NCBI GenBank assembly: GCA_903891415.1
Contig: CAITEH010000085.1
Coordinates: forward strand, 47,032 to 111,031
From: Candidatus Firestoneibacteriota bacterium
Lineage (GTDB): Bacteria; Oederibacteriota; D2-FULL-39-29
DNA: 64,000 nt
Direction: 5' to 3'
The notes under the pieces were generated by a model. It saw only the letters and a list, made by a program, of their open reading frames with translations, did no database searches and was not told the origin of the DNA. Position 1 is the stretch's first letter. The number at the start of each line of letters is the position of its first letter. The translations under genes and the position numbers were made by a program. This document shows positions 63,874-64,000 of the stretch, in pieces.

Positions 63874-64000
63874 GATTCCACTGATTGAGATTGGGAAAGA
63901 AAGACTATGATTTAGCAGGAAGAATGATTCCACTGATTGAGATTGGGAAAGAAAGACTATGATTTAGCAGGAAGAATGATTCCACTGATTGAGATTGGGA
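63874..64000 (+). repeat. Perfect 52-bp tandem repeat array, continuing past the window
   Basis: Units start at 63874, 63926 and 63978 (the last cut by the window end after 23 bases). All visible bases are identical between units. Each unit begins GATTCCACTGATTGAG and ends AGCAGGAAGAAT. Stop codons occur in every forward frame, so it is not coding. No variable spacer is present, so it is not a CRISPR array. The array starts seven bases after the frr stop codon. Confidence 0.95.

Noticed and set aside
63874..64000. CRISPR array
   Set aside because: The whole 52-bp period is identical from unit to unit; there is no repeat/spacer alternation, and no cas gene is in the window.

Overview
The window (about 48-50 % G+C by eye) is a gene-dense chromosomal segment of a diderm, probably anaerobic, fermentative bacterium. 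The diderm assignment rests on an LptD-type outer-membrane protein, a LolA-type carrier, several lipoproteins and a class A penicillin-binding protein. The anaerobic inference rests on HydF, the [FeFe]-hydrogenase maturation GTPase, and on a DHOD-B type PyrD/PyrK pair. Gene content and repeat style resemble genomes of poorly cultured lineages such as Omnitrophota, Elusimicrobiota or Firestonebacteria-like groups, but no marker here fixes the phylum. Nothing in the window is a phage, IS element or CRISPR array; it is mainly housekeeping and envelope genes, and the unusual signals lie between the genes.

Layout. 1-4.0 kb: the end of an FSR-type MFS exporter, rsmA, and convergent mrcA. 4.0-9.9 kb: a macromolecular-synthesis-like run rpsU, yqeY, a 3-methyladenine glycosylase, a NIF3-family protein, dnaG and rpoD. 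10-12.5 kb: a URO-D family protein, a lipoprotein MsrB, and a secreted double-YHS protein closed by a clear terminator. 12.5-23.1 kb: a tight run carB, tatC, beta-CASP nuclease, pyrK, pyrD, aspA, hydF, Memo-like. 23.1-27.7 kb: VOC protein, secreted beta-rich protein, tRNA-Thr(CGT), transglutaminase-like protein, gatB. 27.8-36.1 kb: rlmD, inositol monophosphatase, PilZ protein, HtrA protease, GNA1162-like and CsgG-like lipoproteins, ftsK, lolA. 36.2-42.4 kb: a frameshifted M28 peptidase, a MalK-type ATPase, a ROK kinase and lptD. 42.4-47.7 kb: a complete oppBCDF set without a binding protein, then an FGGY sugar kinase. 47.7-58.1 kb: a MoxR / DUF58 / BatA / DUF4159 / VWA / YjbQ / DUF4175 operon. 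58.3-60.7 kb: purF-purM. 61.0-63.9 kb: rpsB-tsf-pyrH-frr.

Regulation. Several promoters are close to the sigma-70 consensus with a 17-bp spacer. At rsmA and purF the -10 box sits six bases before the ATG and no Shine-Dalgarno is present, so these mRNAs are predicted to be leaderless; mrcA is a weaker third case. Most other genes have good Shine-Dalgarno sites and many overlap by 1-17 nt.

Most interesting. Four kinds of short-period repeats occupy intergenic DNA: (i) a perfect 52-bp tandem array at the right edge (63874 onward, running off the window); (ii) degenerate, dispersed copies of the same module beside tRNA-Thr 39 kb away; (iii) a heptamer family (GGTNNTN) at three loci, one of which forms an inverted hairpin that supplies the gatB stop codon; (iv) a nonamer array before the DUF4175 gene that ends in three Shine-Dalgarno-like copies. 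These are the best candidates for something undescribed.
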